Source: an uncultured Psychroserpens sp. (GTDB taxonomy: Bacteria; Bacteroidota; Bacteroidia; Flavobacteriales; Flavobacteriaceae). From it: 64,000 bases of DNA. Position 1 is the stretch's first letter, and each line of letters begins with the position of its first letter. Below the pieces are notes generated by a model. The model searched no databases and had not been told where the DNA came from. It worked only from the letters and a program-made list of their open reading frames with translations. The DNA is taken from positions 682,001 through 746,000 of the forward strand of contig NZ_CANMRL010000001.1 of NCBI RefSeq assembly GCF_947500255.1. The letters run 5' to 3'. Made by a program: the position numbers and the translations under genes. Positions 28,476 to 36,059 of the stretch are shown here, piece after piece.

Positions 28476-28499
28476 AATTATATGGTTAGTTCGTTTTCT
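28473..28499. repeat. Gene-junction repeat, copy 2 (DUF2975-B / DUF2975-C)
   Basis: A 27-nt segment encoding the ENELTI end of one gene, its stop, a 2-nt gap and the next ATG. It is identical at 26 of 27 positions to 29000-29026. Confidence 0.8.
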
Positions 28500-29002
28500 T
28501 CTTCAGCTTGTTTCCCGCGTTTAAAAATTTCGGCAAGGATGAAAAACGCCAATCCTGCTGGGATTAAAAATGTAAATTCGGCTTTCAGCTCATCAAAGAA
28601 GTCAAAGGTAGACTTACCAATGGCTGCCATAAGAAACCTCAACACCAACACACTAATTGTATACTGAATAAAAATGTTTCCTATCTTCTTGAAGTATCTA
28701 ATATTATTGTCGCTAAAATAATGGCCTTGCTCGATCTCTTTCAGAATAGATAAAAAATAAGAAAACCCGTAAATAAGATACCCTCTCCAAAAAAACAAAC
28801 CAGCACTAATCGCATAATAGCTCCATTTAATTGCGTTTTCTGAAGTTAACCAGGTCTCATTTTTATCTGCAACTTTTGCCCAATTTTGAAACTCTTTAAA
28901 CTGATTAAAATCAAACTCACGCATGTCATTGAGTAATACCGAAATTGCCGTTAGCAAAACACCCCAAGTAATAATTGTTAAAATAGTTGTATTGTCTTTC
29001 AT
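28478..29002 (-). CDS. DUF2975 membrane protein, B
   Basis: A 174-residue protein with four hydrophobic helices (about 7-25, 58-80, 108-130, 145-165) and the tail QAEEENELTI. Similar in layout to the genes on both sides. The loop between helices 1 and 2 (EFDFNQFKEFQNWAKVADKN) is probably extracytoplasmic. Two-nt gaps at both ends make it part of a tightly packed operon. Function unknown. Confidence 0.82.
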   Translation of the reverse strand: MKDNTTILTIITWGVLLTAISVLLNDMREFDFNQFKEFQNWAKVADKNETWLTSENAIKWSYYAISAGLFFWRGYLIYGFSYFLSILKEIEQGHYFSDNNIRYFKKIGNIFIQYTISVLVLRFLMAAIGKSTFDFFDELKAEFTFLIPAGLAFFILAEIFKRGKQAEEENELTI

Positions 29003-29026
29003 GATTATATGGTTAGTTCGTTTTCT
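29000..29026. repeat. Gene-junction repeat, copy 1 (DUF2975-A / DUF2975-B)
   Basis: Same 27-nt junction as at 28473-28499 with a single mismatch. It keeps the reading of ENELTI, stop, two bases and ATG-AAA. Confidence 0.8.
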
Positions 29027-29526
29027 GATTGAATTTCAATAGCACGTCTATATAAAGACGCTATAATAAATACGACGCCAGCCATAAATATATAGGCAGA
29101 TGCTTCTATATCTATTTGAGCGAAAACCACCTTGGATGCTAACCAAGTTGTATAAGCCTTTCCAATAATTCCTAATAGTCCAACACTCAAAGCCACATAA
29201 CTTATCTTAAAAATTAAAGCCATCACGACATCATTAAACGGATGATTAAAATCCATGTGCTTAAACACATGTATCAAAAGGTAGAAGATATAAGCTTTTA
29301 AACTTGCCATTAATACAAGTAATAGAACTACACAAATAAAATGAGCACTATTAAACGCATATATGTTTGAAAGATCAATACCCATATATAAATCTTTAGT
29401 CGCATTTGTATGTCCAGAAAGACTCATTACTGATACGATAGTTATAGCTCCAGCTTTAATACAAAAACCGATAAATACAATCCACGACACAATATTCATG
29501 GTCTTAAAAATTTGTTTTGTTTTCAT
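29005..29526 (-). CDS. DUF2975 membrane protein, A (first gene of operon)
   Basis: A 173-residue protein with four hydrophobic helices (about 10-35, 55-85, 102-122, 140-158) and the tail EIQSENELTI. The amphipathic segment HVFKHMDFNHPFNDVVMALIFKISY, quoted in part as FNHPFND, is a typical DUF2975 feature. It is the first gene of a five-gene operon (three DUF2975, XRE, GNAT). Its ATG lies 4 nt from the first of two related palindromes. Function unknown. Confidence 0.85.
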   Translation of the reverse strand: MKTKQIFKTMNIVSWIVFIGFCIKAGAITIVSVMSLSGHTNATKDLYMGIDLSNIYAFNSAHFICVVLLLVLMASLKAYIFYLLIHVFKHMDFNHPFNDVVMALIFKISYVALSVGLLGIIGKAYTTWLASKVVFAQIDIEASAYIFMAGVVFIIASLYRRAIEIQSENELTI

Positions 29527-29530
29527 TTAA

Positions 29531-29547
29531 TTATCGTTTAACGATAA
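29531..29547. promoter_or_regulatory. 17-bp palindrome, candidate operator O1 of the DUF2975-XRE operon
   Basis: TTATCGTT-T-AACGATAA is a perfect 8-bp inverted repeat around one base, 4 nt upstream of the first DUF2975 start. A related palindrome lies 31 bp away. Confidence 0.65.
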
Positions 29548-29560
29548 CAAATATATAAAA

Positions 29561-29579
29561 ATTATTGATAAACAATAAT
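29561..29579. promoter_or_regulatory. Second palindrome, candidate operator O2
   Basis: ATTATTG and CAATAAT are perfect 7-bp arms around ATAAA. Its reverse complement TTATTGTTTATCAATAA matches O1 at 14 of 17 positions. Centres of O1 (29539) and O2 (29570) are 31 bp apart, about three helical turns, which fits binding on the same face of DNA. Confidence 0.6.
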
Positions 29580-29644
29580 TTTTTGTTTAAAAAAGATAAT
29601 TTTATTGTTTCTACAAATCATTATTCATTCACTTTTTCATTAGC

Positions 29645-29652
29645 TATATTTG
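29645..29652 (+). promoter_or_regulatory. -7 box before the biotin operon
   Basis: TATATTTG is an exact TAnnTTTG match, only 5 nt before the ATG at 29658. It implies transcription starting at or next to that codon and argues against the upstream ATG at 29565. No TTG lies at 17-23 nt upstream. Confidence 0.5.
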
Positions 29653-29657
29653 TGGCT

Positions 29658-30185
29658 ATGGATGCTACAATTAGATATACAAGAAAAGTACCGATTTGGA
29701 AATTTATCGGTGGAATCGCAGCAATATTAGTAGGAATTTATGGATTGTTTAATTTAGAATTCCTAATGCTAGTACCTATTTTATTTGGCATATTAATGAT
29801 TAAAACTGAAGGTTCAGAAATTGACTTAGAATCAAAAACCTACAGAAAAACCTTATCATTTCTAGGTATAAAGTTCGGCTCTTGGAACTCACTTGAAAAC
29901 CCTGAATATATTTCTGTCTTTAATACAACAGAAGACATTACAGTAAGAGCACTTAGTGCAGAAACAACAAACTCTTTTCCTATAATAGTTTTAAATATTT
30001 TTTATGGAAGAAATAAGAAAATAACTGTTTATAAAACTAAAGATATTAAAGATGCTTTCGATGTTGCTTCACATATTGCCGATGCCCTATTGATTGATCT
30101 TTTAGATGCTACTGCACCAAATGATTATAAATGGGTGGATAAGAACATTCTTAGAGACAAAAGAGAACTAGTTTATATAGATTAA
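29658..30185 (+). CDS. Small membrane protein upstream of bioF
   Basis: From ATG at 29658 the product has 175 residues (MDATIRYTRKVPIWKF). Two close hydrophobic segments (about 12-30 and 32-50) are followed by a soluble beta-rich part that resembles bacterial PH-like domains (GSEIDLESKTYRKTLSFLGIKFGSW, quoted as IDLESKTYRK; KKITVYKTKDIKDAF). An in-frame ATG at 29565 would add 31 residues but would place the reading frame across the palindromes and the -7 box. Seven nt before bioF, so probably first gene of the biotin operon. I do not recognise a named family. Confidence 0.7.
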   Translation: MDATIRYTRKVPIWKFIGGIAAILVGIYGLFNLEFLMLVPILFGILMIKTEGSEIDLESKTYRKTLSFLGIKFGSWNSLENPEYISVFNTTEDITVRALSAETTNSFPIIVLNIFYGRNKKITVYKTKDIKDAFDVASHIADALLIDLLDATAPNDYKWVDKNILRDKRELVYID

Positions 30186-30192
30186 TTGTGAA

Positions 30193-31341
30193 ATGCTGCC
30201 TAAAAAACTCCAACATAAACTCAATAAGCGACAAGAAGAAAATGCCTTTCGACAGCTTGGTGAAACTAACAATCTGATTGATTTTTCATCTAATGACTAT
30301 TTAGGGTTTTCAAAATCAAAACACCTATTTAACAAGTCGCTAGAAATTTTAGATACTCAAAATGGTGTTCAAAATGGTGCAACAGGTTCTCGATTATTAT
30401 CTGGCAATCATACATTATATCAACAGGTCGAGCAACAAATAGCCGCCTTTCATAATTCTGAAAATGCGCTTGTTTTTAACTCCGGTTATGACGCCAACAT
30501 AGGATTTTTCTCATGTGTTCCACAACGCCATGACATTATTATATACGACGAATATTGCCATGCATCTATTCGCGATGGCATTACAATGAGTCATGCTAAA
30601 GCTTATAAATTTGAGCATAACAATCTAAAACATTTAGAACAACTAATTGATCAGCACTCTGAGCATGTTTCAGAAGAAGGTCAATGTATTTACGTTGTCA
30701 CCGAATCGGTATTTTCTATGGATGGTGATGCTCCAGATTTAGTTACGCTATCGCAACTATGTCAAGCAAAACATGTCCATCTTATCATTGACGAGGCACA
30801 TGCTGTAGGTGTCTTTGGAACTCATGGTAATGGCCTCATTTCTAAGCATCAACTTGAAGCCATGGTTTTTGCCAGAATCATAACGTTTGGAAAAGCTTTA
30901 GGTGCTCATGGTGCGGCTATTTTATGTAGCAACGCACTTAGAGATTATCTCATTAATTTTTCAAGACCTTTTATTTATACTACGGCACTCCCTCCACATA
31001 CATTGGCACTTATTAAAGTAGCGTATTATGAACTACAGAATCAACTTAAACATACGATTAAACTTCATCACAATATTGAATTTTTTAAATCTGAAATCAG
31101 CAAACTAAAACTTCAAGAATTGTTTATTACAAGTGATTCTGCTATTCACTGTTGTGTTATTTCTGGAAACGATAAGGTTAAACAACTTTCCAATAAACTG
31201 AAAGACAATAATTTTAATGTAAAGGCAATTCTATCACCTACTGTGCCTAAAGGAAAAGAACGCTTACGTTTTTGTTTGCATGCTTTTAATACTGAAAAAG
31301 AAATCTCGGAAGTCTTGGGTATACTCACTACCTTTGTATAA
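30193..31341 (+). CDS. bioF: 8-amino-7-oxononanoate synthase (or close alpha-oxoamine synthase)
   Basis: PLP enzyme that condenses pimeloyl-thioester with alanine in biotin synthesis. The 382-residue protein shows SSNDYLGFS, GSGATGSRLLSGNH-like NGATGSRLLSGNH, the PLP-binding DEAHAVGVFG and the Schiff-base lysine in TFGKALGAHGA, as in fold-type I alpha-oxoamine synthases. Being followed by bioD and bioA makes BioF the best call rather than Kbl or HemA. In the same transcript as the small membrane protein before it (7 nt). Confidence 0.93.
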   Translation: MLPKKLQHKLNKRQEENAFRQLGETNNLIDFSSNDYLGFSKSKHLFNKSLEILDTQNGVQNGATGSRLLSGNHTLYQQVEQQIAAFHNSENALVFNSGYDANIGFFSCVPQRHDIIIYDEYCHASIRDGITMSHAKAYKFEHNNLKHLEQLIDQHSEHVSEEGQCIYVVTESVFSMDGDAPDLVTLSQLCQAKHVHLIIDEAHAVGVFGTHGNGLISKHQLEAMVFARIITFGKALGAHGAAILCSNALRDYLINFSRPFIYTTALPPHTLALIKVAYYELQNQLKHTIKLHHNIEFFKSEISKLKLQELFITSDSAIHCCVISGNDKVKQLSNKLKDNNFNVKAILSPTVPKGKERLRFCLHAFNTEKEISEVLGILTTFV

Positions 31342-31372
31342 ACGTTGTGAACATAGTATGTCATTACTCTAA

Positions 31373-31786
31373 ATGAGCGAAAAATTTAAAACCATAGCAA
31401 GATTTCAATACACAACAGAAGCCCAAATCATTAAAGGACGTTTGGAGGCAGAAGGTGTGAAAGTGTTCCTACAAGATCATCTTACTATTGATACCGACCC
31501 CTTGGTAAGTAATGCTATTGGAGGTGTAAAACTAAAAGTACTATCGGAAGATGCGATGAAAGCACAGCATATTTTAAGTACAATTAAACAATATGCTTTA
31601 GACGATGATGGTAATACTATTCATTGCCCAAACTGCAATAGCGAGAAAGTCGAATTATTTTCGACGATTACAGATTTTAAATCTTTTTTTGCTTTTATTA
31701 TTGGGTTTTTATCCGGAACGCTACCATTTCATACACGTTACAAATACAAATGCGATAATTGTAATACAGAATTTAAACAAAAATGA
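31373..31786 (+). CDS. DUF2007 / zinc-ribbon protein within the biotin operon
   Basis: A 137-residue protein. Residues 5-70 form a DUF2007 (putative signal-transducing) domain (FQYTTEAQIIKGRLEAEGVKVFL in part; GGVKLKV). A hydrophobic segment (about 107-122) lies between two CxxC pairs (HCPNCNSEKV and KCDNCNTEF), which look like a split zinc ribbon. It starts 31 nt after bioF and its stop overlaps the bioD start by four bases. No biotin-specific role is known; operon membership may be incidental. Confidence 0.8.
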   Translation: MSEKFKTIARFQYTTEAQIIKGRLEAEGVKVFLQDHLTIDTDPLVSNAIGGVKLKVLSEDAMKAQHILSTIKQYALDDDGNTIHCPNCNSEKVELFSTITDFKSFFAFIIGFLSGTLPFHTRYKYKCDNCNTEFKQK

Positions 31787-32391
31787 GCACATACTTTATT
31801 ACTGGAATAGGAACTGATGTAGGTAAAACAGTGGCTTCTGCAATCATTACTGAAGCGTTGAAAGCAGATTACTGGAAACCTATACAAGCAGGTGAATTAG
31901 ACTTTTGCGACACAAAAAAAGTCCAATCGTATGTATCCAACCATAAATCAAAGTTTCATGACAATAGTTATGCATTACAGACACCCATGAGTCCGCATGC
32001 TGCTGCAGATATTGATGGTGTTTCTATACAACTAAAGGATATAAAACCACCTAAAACAAATAATCATTTAGTTATAGAGGGTGCTGGTGGCTTGCTTGTC
32101 CCTATTAATAAAAAGAATACCATTCTTGATCTTATTAAACCGACTTACAAGGTTATTGTAGTATCAAGACACTATTTGGGTAGTATCAATCATTCATTAT
32201 TAACGATTAATCTCCTCAAGGAAAAAGGATTTGAAGTGTCTATTATTTTTAGCGGAAATGAGCATAAAACAACTGAAGCCATTATTACAGAAATGACCAA
32301 AGTAAAAGTTATAGGTCGTATTAATGAAGAACCTTACTTTGATCACAATGTGGTTAAAGAATATGCTGAAGCATTTAAAAGTAAACTATGA
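31783..32391 (+). CDS. bioD: Dethiobiotin synthetase
   Basis: ATP-dependent closure of the ureido ring of dethiobiotin from diaminopelargonic acid and CO2. The 202-residue protein starts MSTYFITGIGTDVGKTVAS with the P-loop variant GTDVGKT, then YWKPIQAG and VIEGAGGLLVPI, all BioD signatures. Overlaps both neighbours by four bases (DUF2007 gene before, bioA after), so translation is coupled. Confidence 0.96.
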   Translation: MSTYFITGIGTDVGKTVASAIITEALKADYWKPIQAGELDFCDTKKVQSYVSNHKSKFHDNSYALQTPMSPHAAADIDGVSIQLKDIKPPKTNNHLVIEGAGGLLVPINKKNTILDLIKPTYKVIVVSRHYLGSINHSLLTINLLKEKGFEVSIIFSGNEHKTTEAIITEMTKVKVIGRINEEPYFDHNVVKEYAEAFKSKL

Positions 32392-33653
32392 ATCTAAAAG
32401 AAAGAGATAAAAAACACATCTGGCATCCATTAACACAGCATAAATTACATCCTGAAACTACAGCGATTGTTAAAGCTCAAGGTTGCGTACTAATAGACGA
32501 AAATGGCAACGAATATATAGATGCCATCGCCTCTTGGTATACGAGTATGTATGGGCATTGCAACAATTATATCACCAATCGAGTTGCTACACAAATGCAA
32601 ATTTTGGATCAAGTTGTATTTAGTGGTTTTACTCATGAACCTGCAGTTAAACTTTCCGAAGCCTTGATAGATATCCTACCAGAAAATCAAAACAAGATTT
32701 TTTTTAGCGATAATGGTTCAACATCAGTAGAAATTGGTATTAAAATGGCATTGCAATATCATTTCAATCATGGTGAAAAACGTAATGTTTTAATTGCATT
32801 TGAAGACGGATTTCATGGTGACACATTTGGCGCTATGAGTGTTTCTGGGCTATCGGTTTACAATGGTCCTTTTGAAGATTTCTTTCTGGATGTTAAACGT
32901 ATTCCAACACCAAATGGTAAAAATCATGACACAATTTTAGAACGCTTACAAGACATTTCATCGCAACACAACGTAGCAGGATTTGTCTACGAACCATTAG
33001 TACAAGGCGCTGCAGCAATGAAAATGCATGATGCAGAAGGATTAGCACGTATTCTGAAATTCTGCAAATCAAATCAAATTATAACTGTTGCAGACGAGGT
33101 CATGACGGGCTTTGGAAAAACAGGAAAACATTTTGCTTCAGATCATATAGAGATTAAGCCAGACATTATTTGTTTAAGCAAAGCACTAACAGCTGGATTG
33201 TTACCTATGGCCATAACTAGCTGTACCCAAGATATCTACGATGCCTTTTATAGTGATGAGATAAGCAAAGGATTGTTTCATGGTCACACCTACTCTGCCA
33301 ATCCGTTGGCATGTACTGCAGCATTAGCAGGAATAGAATTATTAATTTCTGATGAGATCCAACGTCATATCAAACGTATCATAGAATCGCACAAACAATT
33401 TGGAAAACACATCAAAACACATCCGAAAGTGGCTTCTGTGAGACAAACAGGAATCATTTTTGCTTTAGACCTCAATGTTGAAATGGAGCGTTATGGGAAT
33501 TTACGCGACAAGCTCTTTAACTTCTTTATGAAAAATGGCGTGTGCTTGAGACCATTGGGCAACACCGTTTATATCCTAGCGCCTTATGTGATTACAGATA
33601 AGCAATTACTAAAGGTGTATCAGGTGATAGAAGACGCGTTGGAAATGATATAG
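32388..33653 (+). CDS. bioA: Adenosylmethionine-8-amino-7-oxononanoate aminotransferase
   Basis: Class III PLP aminotransferase that converts KAPA to DAPA with SAM as amino donor. The 421-residue protein starts KERDKKHIWHPLTQ, has SWYTSMYGHCN, FFSDNGSTSVEIGIKMA, GFHGDTFGAMSVSG, the DEVMTGFGKTGK motif and the PLP-lysine segment CLSKALTAGLLPM. The W/Y-rich N-terminal region is typical of BioA as opposed to other class III enzymes. Convergent with the Coa1-family gene (6 nt between stops). Confidence 0.96.
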   Translation: MNLKERDKKHIWHPLTQHKLHPETTAIVKAQGCVLIDENGNEYIDAIASWYTSMYGHCNNYITNRVATQMQILDQVVFSGFTHEPAVKLSEALIDILPENQNKIFFSDNGSTSVEIGIKMALQYHFNHGEKRNVLIAFEDGFHGDTFGAMSVSGLSVYNGPFEDFFLDVKRIPTPNGKNHDTILERLQDISSQHNVAGFVYEPLVQGAAAMKMHDAEGLARILKFCKSNQIITVADEVMTGFGKTGKHFASDHIEIKPDIICLSKALTAGLLPMAITSCTQDIYDAFYSDEISKGLFHGHTYSANPLACTAALAGIELLISDEIQRHIKRIIESHKQFGKHIKTHPKVASVRQTGIIFALDLNVEMERYGNLRDKLFNFFMKNGVCLRPLGNTVYILAPYVITDKQLLKVYQVIEDALEMI

Positions 33654-33659
33654 AAAAAA

Positions 33660-34091
33660 TCAATCACCTTCTATGCTCTTTTCTAACAAATTGATTTTTT
33701 CTTGAGTCTCTTTAATAAGGACATACAGTTTTTCATACTGCCAGCCTTCGTCGTCTTTTTCAGCAAGAACAACAATAATCCCTTTACCCTTTTCCCCTTT
33801 AATTGGAATTTTTAAATCGGCCTCTCCTGTGCTATTATTGATAGTGATATTACCTTCAAAAAGCCCATCGGTATCAATAACTTCTCCTAAGGCATCTTGG
33901 ACATCACCATTACTTTTAGCAGATTCAACAGCATACTCGTAAGGTGCAGATTCTTTGATAATTTTAGAGACACCAAAAATTGCAGCGCCTATTCCAAATA
34001 CAAATAATAAAATAACACCTAGGCAACCTCCTACAGGTAAAACCCAGAGCCAGTTTCGTCCAAACCAGCTTTTTTGACGTACGTGTTCCAT
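33660..34091 (-). CDS. Coa1-family membrane protein
   Basis: A 143-residue protein with one N-terminal transmembrane helix (about 15-42, GGCLGVILLFVFGIGAAIFGV in pieces) and a soluble domain like the cytochrome c oxidase assembly factor Coa1 family (SAPYEYAVESAKSNGDVQDALG, in part; GEADLKIPIKGEKGKG, DDEGWQYEKLYV). In bacteria the family is widespread without proof of a role in oxidase assembly. A lone minus-strand gene inserted in the plus-strand biotin region. Confidence 0.75.
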   Translation of the reverse strand: MEHVRQKSWFGRNWLWVLPVGGCLGVILLFVFGIGAAIFGVSKIIKESAPYEYAVESAKSNGDVQDALGEVIDTDGLFEGNITINNSTGEADLKIPIKGEKGKGIIVVLAEKDDEGWQYEKLYVLIKETQEKINLLEKSIEGD

Positions 34092-34184
34092 AATATATGA
34101 TTGATTTATTTGATAGGTCTGCTATAATTCAAAATTGTTACTCAAACTATCTCGATTTTATGTTTACATAAATATACAATATCC

Positions 34185-34192
34185 TATTTTTG
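34185..34192 (+). promoter_or_regulatory. -7 box of the ketosynthase gene
   Basis: TATTTTTG matches TAnnTTTG, 13 nt before the TTG start at 34206, so the gene has its own promoter and is not only read from the bioF-bioA transcript. Confidence 0.5.
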
Positions 34193-34205
34193 CATAAAAT
34201 TTCAA

Positions 34206-35354
34206 TTGCTTTTGCAACACCCTATTTCCATAACAGCTATCGCTTCTATTTCTCCACTAGGTTCTTTACCTGATGAGATTTGGAAAAATTATACAAATAC
34301 CAATCATTTTTTTACTAAAAAAGAAGGTAACCTTATTGCTAAAATCTCAACTGAAACAAAGAAAGGGATTGATACATTGAAGCAATCTAATTCAAAGTAT
34401 AAAACATTAGATGATTCTGTACTATTTGCCATATATGCATCAAGACAAGCGGTAACAAATGCCAATTGGAAAGCTTCCGATAATTTCGGAATTAATATTG
34501 GATCATCAAGAGGTGCAACTACTCTTTTTGAAAATTATCATTCAGAGTTTATTAACAACCAAAAAGCGAATACGCTTACCTCTCCAACCACTACCTTAGG
34601 AAATATTTCGTCTTGGGTTGCACATGACTTACGAACTCAAGGACCAGAAATTTCACACTCCATTACTTGTTCTACTGCATTACATGCTTTATTAAATGGT
34701 ATTGCTTGGATCAACTCTGGGATGTGCGACAAATTTCTAGTTGGCGGAAGTGAAGCGCCTTTAACAGCATTCACTATTGCCCAGATGCAAGCCTTGAAAA
34801 TTTATGCAAAAACTGATGACTCTCTATTTCCAAATCAGTCATTAGATTTGAGTAAAAAAGACAATACAATGATTTTAGGTGAAGGAGCTGCTATGGCTTG
34901 TTTAGAATCTGGAGACACTAACAATGCCTTAGCTAAAATTATTGGTATTGGTTATGCTACAGAACTATTAGAGCACAATGCATCCTTATCAACCAATGCA
35001 CTGTGTTTTCAAAGGTCTATGAAAATGGCTCTAGGCTCTGTGAAACCAGAAGATGTCGATATTATTGTCACTCATACACCAGGAACGATAAAAGGAGATC
35101 AGGCCGAAATAAATGCTATCGAATCGATTTTTTGTAACAAAATTCCTTCATTAACTACTAATAAGTGGAAGATAGGTCACAGCCTTGGTGCTTCCGGACT
35201 TTTAAATATCGAAATGGCGATTATGATGTTGCAACACGAGACGTTTATTTCAATACCTTACCTAAAATCCCAAACACCTAAACACATCAAAAACATTTTG
35301 GTTAATGCCGTTGGATTTGGTGGAAATGCAGTATCTATTTTGCTATCAAAATAA
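34206..35354 (+). CDS. FabF-like beta-ketoacyl synthase in the biotin region
   Basis: A 382-residue ketosynthase with the full triad: Cys155 (SITCSTALHAL), His290 (VTHTPGT) and His325 (IGHSLGASG). The usual GxxxG-loop features (GILGEGA-like ILGEGAAM, AVGFGGNAVSIL) are present. It is shorter than FabF (about 410) and starts at TTG (34206, or TTG 34212), since no in-frame ATG lies nearby. Placed between bioA and bioB, it may elongate or make an acyl precursor of pimeloyl-thioester, or serve another lipid pathway. The link to biotin is inferred from position. Confidence 0.85.
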   Translation: MLLQHPISITAIASISPLGSLPDEIWKNYTNTNHFFTKKEGNLIAKISTETKKGIDTLKQSNSKYKTLDDSVLFAIYASRQAVTNANWKASDNFGINIGSSRGATTLFENYHSEFINNQKANTLTSPTTTLGNISSWVAHDLRTQGPEISHSITCSTALHALLNGIAWINSGMCDKFLVGGSEAPLTAFTIAQMQALKIYAKTDDSLFPNQSLDLSKKDNTMILGEGAAMACLESGDTNNALAKIIGIGYATELLEHNASLSTNALCFQRSMKMALGSVKPEDVDIIVTHTPGTIKGDQAEINAIESIFCNKIPSLTTNKWKIGHSLGASGLLNIEMAIMMLQHETFISIPYLKSQTPKHIKNILVNAVGFGGNAVSILLSK

Positions 35355-35371
35355 CATTTGATATATAATTG

Positions 35372-35398
35372 TAAGACCGCTATAAAGGTCTTATATTT
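35372..35398 (+). terminator. Weak terminator-like hairpin after the ketosynthase gene
   Basis: TAAGACC (35372-35378) pairs with GGTCTTA (35387-35393), followed by TATTT. The T-tail is short, so termination is uncertain. Confidence 0.4.
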
Positions 35399-35426
35399 CA
35401 GTATTAATTTTTAACACTAACCTATT

Positions 35427-36059
35427 ATGGAATGGTTTTCAGCTTTAGATGGATTCTCTCAATTCTTTTGGATTATTGCACTCATTGGCTCCCTAATTTT
35501 TTTATTCGTTATCATCACAACCTTTGCTGGTATTGATGGCGGTGACGACATAGGCGATGTCGATTCTGATATTGATGCAGATACAGGAATTGGATTTCAA
35601 TTTATCACCTTTAAAAATCTTGTTGGCTTCTTTACCATTTTTGGATGGACAGGCGTGGCATGTGTCAATGCAGGCATGTCTAAACCTATTAGCGTCATCA
35701 TTGCTACAGTTTGTGGATTGCTAATGATGGCTCTTATGGCAGCTATGTTTTTTTCTATGCGGAAATTAGCAGACAGCGGAACCTTAGATTACAAAAATGC
35801 AATTGGTGCCATTGGTGAAATTTATCTCACTGTTGGCGCAAACCGAACCAAAATGGGAAAAGTTAGTGTACGTGTTCAAGGAACATTACGCGAACTTGAA
35901 GCGTTATCAGATTCTCTTGTAGAACTCAAATCCGGGACACTTATTAAAGTTGTCGATGTAACAAGCAACGGCATTTTAATAGTAGAACAAACAAAAAAAC
36001 CTATAGAACCAATTAAAACAGAAACACATGAACTACCTTCTGACACAACAAAACTTTGA
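35427..36059 (+). CDS. NfeD/YuaF-like membrane protein, flotillin partner
   Basis: The 210-residue protein has three hydrophobic segments (about 10-33, 62-80, 88-110), an acidic loop (GGDDIGDVDSDIDADTG) and a C-terminal OB-fold NfeD-like domain (about 125-195: NAIGAIGEIYLTVGANRTKMGKV in part, GTLIKVVDVTSNGILIVE in part). Such proteins are coupled to flotillins in membrane microdomains, as YuaF with YuaG in Bacillus. Its end overlaps the flotillin start by 32 bases. Confidence 0.85.
   Translation: MEWFSALDGFSQFFWIIALIGSLIFLFVIITTFAGIDGGDDIGDVDSDIDADTGIGFQFITFKNLVGFFTIFGWTGVACVNAGMSKPISVIIATVCGLLMMALMAAMFFSMRKLADSGTLDYKNAIGAIGEIYLTVGANRTKMGKVSVRVQGTLRELEALSDSLVELKSGTLIKVVDVTSNGILIVEQTKKPIEPIKTETHELPSDTTKL

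Noticed and set aside
29565-29657. 31-residue N-terminal extension of the membrane protein before bioF
   Set aside because: It runs across the second palindrome and the -7 box TATATTTG, and is not hydrophobic or conserved-looking; ATG 29658 is preferred.
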